This document shows, piece after piece, positions 61,619 to 64,000 of a stretch of 64,000 bases of DNA. The position numbers were made by a program, and so were the translations under genes. The notes under the pieces are model-generated. The model saw only the letters and a program-made list of their open reading frames with translations. It did no database searches and was not told where the DNA came from. Source of the stretch: Streptomyces showdoensis (GTDB lineage Bacteria > Actinomycetota > Actinomycetes > Streptomycetales > Streptomycetaceae); assembly GCF_039535475.1 (NCBI RefSeq), contig NZ_BAAAXG010000012.1, forward strand, positions 461,708-525,707. Reading direction: 5' to 3'. Every line of letters starts with the position of its first letter. Within the stretch, counting starts at the first letter, position 1.

Positions 61619-62257
61619 GTGACGCGCGAGCTGCTGCCGCTGGCCGCGGTCCCCCGGCTGGTGGGCTCGGCCGTCGTCGGCGTGCTCGTCGGCCTGCTCG
61701 TGGGCGTGCTGACCCGGGTGTCGCTGGGCACCCTGTCCGGGATCGCCGCCGGGGAGTCGGTCTTCGTCGTCACCGGCTGGGCCGTGCTCTGGCCGATGGA
61801 CGCCGCCGCCACCCGCCGCAACGTCGGCCGGGAGGACTTCCGGCCGCTCCTGGCCGAGATCGTGGTGGTCTCCGCCGCGCTGTGCGGCCTCGTCGCCATC
61901 GTGCTGCTGCTCCTGGGAGCCGACCCCGGCACGGGGCACGCCGCCGCGGCGACCGCGCTCGCCGGCGTCTTCATGGCCTGGGCGGCGCTCCACCTGATGT
62001 ACGCGACCCGTTACGCGGACATGTTCTACGGGGAGCCCGGCGGCGGGATCGACTTCCACTCCGAGGAGCCGCCGCGGTTCAGCGACTTCCTCTACTTCAG
62101 CTACAACCTCGGCATGACCTACCAGGTGTCCGACAACGACGTCTCCAGCCAGGCGATCCGCGCGGTGGTGCTGCGGCACTGCCTGCTGTCGTACGTGTTC
62201 GGCGCGAGCATCCTCGCGACCACGATCAACCTGGTGGCGAGCCTCGTCACGAGCTGA
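61619..62257 (+). CDS. DUF1345 family membrane protein
   Basis: A 212-residue protein starting at GTG 61619, five bases after the encapsulin stop, with no clear ribosome binding site. About five membrane helices; the family signature is in the last third ([60 protein letters not shown]). Function unknown. Close spacing suggests an operon with the encapsulin genes. Its stop overlaps the tail of the convergent GreA-like gene by 11 bases. Confidence 0.9.
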   Translation: MTRELLPLAAVPRLVGSAVVGVLVGLLVGVLTRVSLGTLSGIAAGESVFVVTGWAVLWPMDAAATRRNVGREDFRPLLAEIVVVSAALCGLVAIVLLLLGADPGTGHAAAATALAGVFMAWAALHLMYATRYADMFYGEPGGGIDFHSEEPPRFSDFLYFSYNLGMTYQVSDNDVSSQAIRAVVLRHCLLSYVFGASILATTINLVASLVTS

Positions 62258-62708
62258 GGGACACCACCGTCGCCGTGGTGGTGCCCTCCGGCGTCCGGTA
62301 CGTGACGGTGTCGCCCGCGTGGCGCCCCAGCAGCGCCCGCCCCAGGGGGCTGTCGGCGGTCACCAGGTCCAGGTCGGGGGCCTCGGCCAGCTCGCCCACG
62401 TGGACGGTGGACTCCGCGCCGTCCGCGAAGCGCACGGTGACGGTGCTGCCCACGCCCACCGCGTCGGCCGGCGGCGGTCCGGCGACGGCGCCCTCGCGCA
62501 GCCGCCCCTCGATCGCGCCGATCCGCTCGTCCAGGCGGGCGACGTCGTCGGCCCGCTGCAGCTCGTCGGCCTCGTCCGCCCGGTCGCCCACCGGGTCCTC
62601 GGACCGCAGCGTCGCCGCCACCTTCGCGCGGTCGGCGCGCAGCTCCGCGAGTTCCCGCTCCAGGGCGCGCCGGGCTTCGGGGCTGATGGGCTGGGGACCG
62701 TCGGTCAT
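62247..62708 (-). CDS. GreA/GreB-family elongation-factor-like protein
   Basis: A 153-residue protein with ATG at 62708 after GGGAG. The N-terminal coiled coil (about 8-75, [20 protein letters not shown]) has an acidic loop region ([15 protein letters not shown]), as in transcript-cleavage factors. The C-terminal FKBP-like domain ([42 protein letters not shown]) is complete. A second, divergent GreA-type protein rather than the main housekeeping GreA is likely. Confidence 0.92.
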   Translation of the reverse strand: MTDGPQPISPEARRALERELAELRADRAKVAATLRSEDPVGDRADEADELQRADDVARLDERIGAIEGRLREGAVAGPPPADAVGVGSTVTVRFADGAESTVHVGELAEAPDLDLVTADSPLGRALLGRHAGDTVTYRTPEGTTTATVVSLSS

Positions 62709-62822
62709 GGCTGCTCCCGCGTCACTGGTGGGGCGGAGGGGACATGGCGTTCCCATTACCGCACCACCGGACGGGCCGGGCAAACGGGGCGCGCGCCCGA
62801 GGGCCGCCCGCCCCGTCCGGAG

Positions 62823-63821
62823 TCACGCGGGGGCGGGCCCCGTGGAGGCCCTGATCACCAGCTCCGGGTCGAACAGGAGCTCGCCCGTGGGGACCTCCCG
62901 GTTGCTGACCAGGGCCAGCACGCCGCGGCCCCACCTCCAGGGCGAGGCGGTCGGCGGGCTGGCGGACCGTGGTGAGGGCCGGGTCGGTGAACTCGGTGAC
63001 GGTCGACCCGTCGTAGCCCACCACCGACACGTCGCCGGGCACCGAGAGGCCCAGCCGGCGGATCCCGCGGACCGCGCCCAGCGCCATGAAGTCGCTGGCC
63101 GCGACGATCCCGGTGGCGCCCAGGCCGACCAGCGAGGTGGCCGCCGACTGGCCGCCCTCCACGCTGTAGGACTGGCGGACCACCCAGCGCTCCGCGTCGT
63201 CGATGCCGCGCCGGGCCATGGCCGCCACGAAGCCCCGTACCCGCCGGTCCGCGGGCCGGTTGCCCGAGGGACCCGAGGCCATGCCGATCCGGCGGTGGCC
63301 GAGCCGGTGCAGATGGTCCACGGCCAGCTCGGCGGCGAGGGCGTCGTCGGTGGAGAAGACCGGGGCGGGCACCCCGTCCGCGAACTCGCCGTTGATGCCC
63401 ACGTACGGCACGCGGCGCTGCCGCAGCAGCTCGTAGCCGTCGGTGTCCGCCGCCCTCCACGGTGTTGGAGGCGGAGAGGAAGACGACGGCCGCGATGCCC
63501 TTGTCCACGAGCGAGCTGAGGAAGTCCAGCTCCTGCACGCCGCCGGGGAAGACCGGGCAGAGCACCGTCTTCAGGCCGTGCGGGGCGAGCGCCGACTCGA
63601 TCCGCTCGGCGACGTCCGCGAAGAACGGGTTCGACACGAACTCGGTCACCACGGACGACCAGTTGCCCCTGCGTCTGACGCTCGTAGCCGAGCTCGGCCA
63701 TCGCCTGCTCGACGGCCTCGCGGGTCTTCTTCGACACCCCCTGCCGCCGGTTGATCACCCGGCTGACGGTGGCCTCGCTGACCTGAGCCCGGGCTGCGAC
63801 GTCGGTGATGCCGACCTTCAT
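62823..63821 (-). pseudogene. LacI-family transcriptional regulator, three frameshifts as read
   Basis: ATG at 63821 begins a perfect LacI head (ITDVAARAQVSEATVSRVIN, then GVSKKTREAVEQAMAELGY). The frame breaks at about 63666-63669, 63453-63455 and 62929-62932, each within a short C run on the plus strand. Removing one base at each joins VVTEFVSNPFFADVAERIES, LLRQRRVPYVGINGEFADGV, HRRIGMASGPSGNRP, SVVGYDGSTVTEFTDPALTT and GVLALVSNREVPTGELLFDP into one protein of about 331 residues ending in STGPAPA. That is the normal LacI length and domain order. Its start overlaps the stop of an upstream gene (ATGA). Probably a sugar-responsive repressor. Confidence 0.85.
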
Positions 63822-64000
63822 CGCGGTCCTTCCGTGAGTACGAGCGAAACCAGGCCGCCGCGCGGTACGGCCAGGGAACGGGGCCCCTGGGGCGGGAGCG
63901 ACAGCGGATCAGCCATCATACGCCGTCCGCGTCCGTGCACCTCGGCGGTCACGCCCCTGCCCGCCGTCCAGGACCTCCACACCAGCCGGTCCCGGTCCGA
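63818..64000 (-). CDS. C-terminal part of an unrecognised gene upstream of lacI-like
   Basis: On the minus strand a frame is open from the window edge to a TGA at 63820-63818 that overlaps the LacI ATG. About 60 codons are visible (LVWRSWTAGRGVTAEVHGRG, then SLAVPRGGLVSLVLTEGPR) with strong third-position G/C bias, so it looks truly coding. The overlap means translation of the LacI gene is coupled to it. By company it may be a carbohydrate-active enzyme, but the visible part does not prove that. Confidence 0.55.
   Translation of the reverse strand, partial: SDRDRLVWRSWTAGRGVTAEVHGRGRRMMADPLSLPPQGPRSLAVPRGGLVSLVLTEGPR

Overview
The window is a stretch of high-GC actinobacterial chromosome and almost certainly comes from a Streptomyces species. 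The grounds are strong G/C bias at third codon positions, many GTG and TTG starts, GGAGG-type ribosome binding sites, and a typical family mix: LuxR-type LAL regulator, caspase and trypsin conflict genes, MHYT sensor, galactose oxidase, several P450s, an RHS protein and an encapsulin with DyP peroxidase. About 41 protein genes, one proline tRNA and several hairpins and operators can be supported.

Region 1 (1-14,878) is the most unusual part and looks like a biological-conflict or programmed-cell-death island. Two large proteins share an N-terminal module and end in toxin-like domains: a zinc-deaminase-like domain (HAE plus CxxC) and a restriction-endonuclease-like domain. They are followed by a trypsin-like protease, a 1,798-residue protein with two P-loop NTPase modules and a C-terminal trypsin domain, a NUC1-type nuclease, and a divergent metacaspase. 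Proteases, an NTPase switch, a nuclease and a caspase side by side suggest a regulated self-destruction or anti-invader system. Its trigger, and the link between the toxins and the NTPase, are not visible.

Region 2 (14,913-29,354) is mostly housekeeping and accessory: LAL regulator, secreted subtilisin, GNAT enzyme, an SPFH plus NAD-kinase-like operon under a paired operator, a PAP2-like plus drug/metabolite-type transporter operon divergent from a TetR gene across a 34-base operator, DUF488, a P450, DUF309 and tRNA-Pro(GGG). Region 3 (29,507-35,276) has a small winged-helix-like regulator, an MHYT membrane sensor and two tandem PAS-PAS proteins that look like histidine kinases without a normal phosphoacceptor histidine. 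Region 4 (35,434-41,788) has a secreted galactose oxidase with two discoidin-like domains, a secreted trypsin-like protease with beta repeats, a GNAT enzyme and an AraC regulator.

Region 5 (42,061-48,966) is a secreted 2,064-residue RHS protein with a glycine-zipper membrane-active tip and a small membrane protein that may be its immunity partner. Region 6 (49,046-59,583) looks like a biosynthetic cluster built around a divergent promoter: Nudix, class II (DxDD) terpene cyclase and P450 on the minus strand; ACP, KS, WS/DGAT-like acyltransferase and P450 on the plus strand, then a membrane protein and an ABC exporter. An acylated or polyketide-decorated terpenoid is the natural guess. Region 7 (59,741-64,000) holds a DyP peroxidase with its encapsulin shell, a DUF1345-like membrane protein, a GreA/GreB-like factor, a LacI regulator and the tail of one more gene.

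Four genes are broken by seven single-base frameshifts (near 4,359, 13,655, 59,982, 60,200, 62,930, 63,454 and 63,667). Every one is explained by one extra base in a G or C run. This common direction and context point to sequencing or assembly error rather than true decay, and should be resolved before those genes are called pseudogenes.
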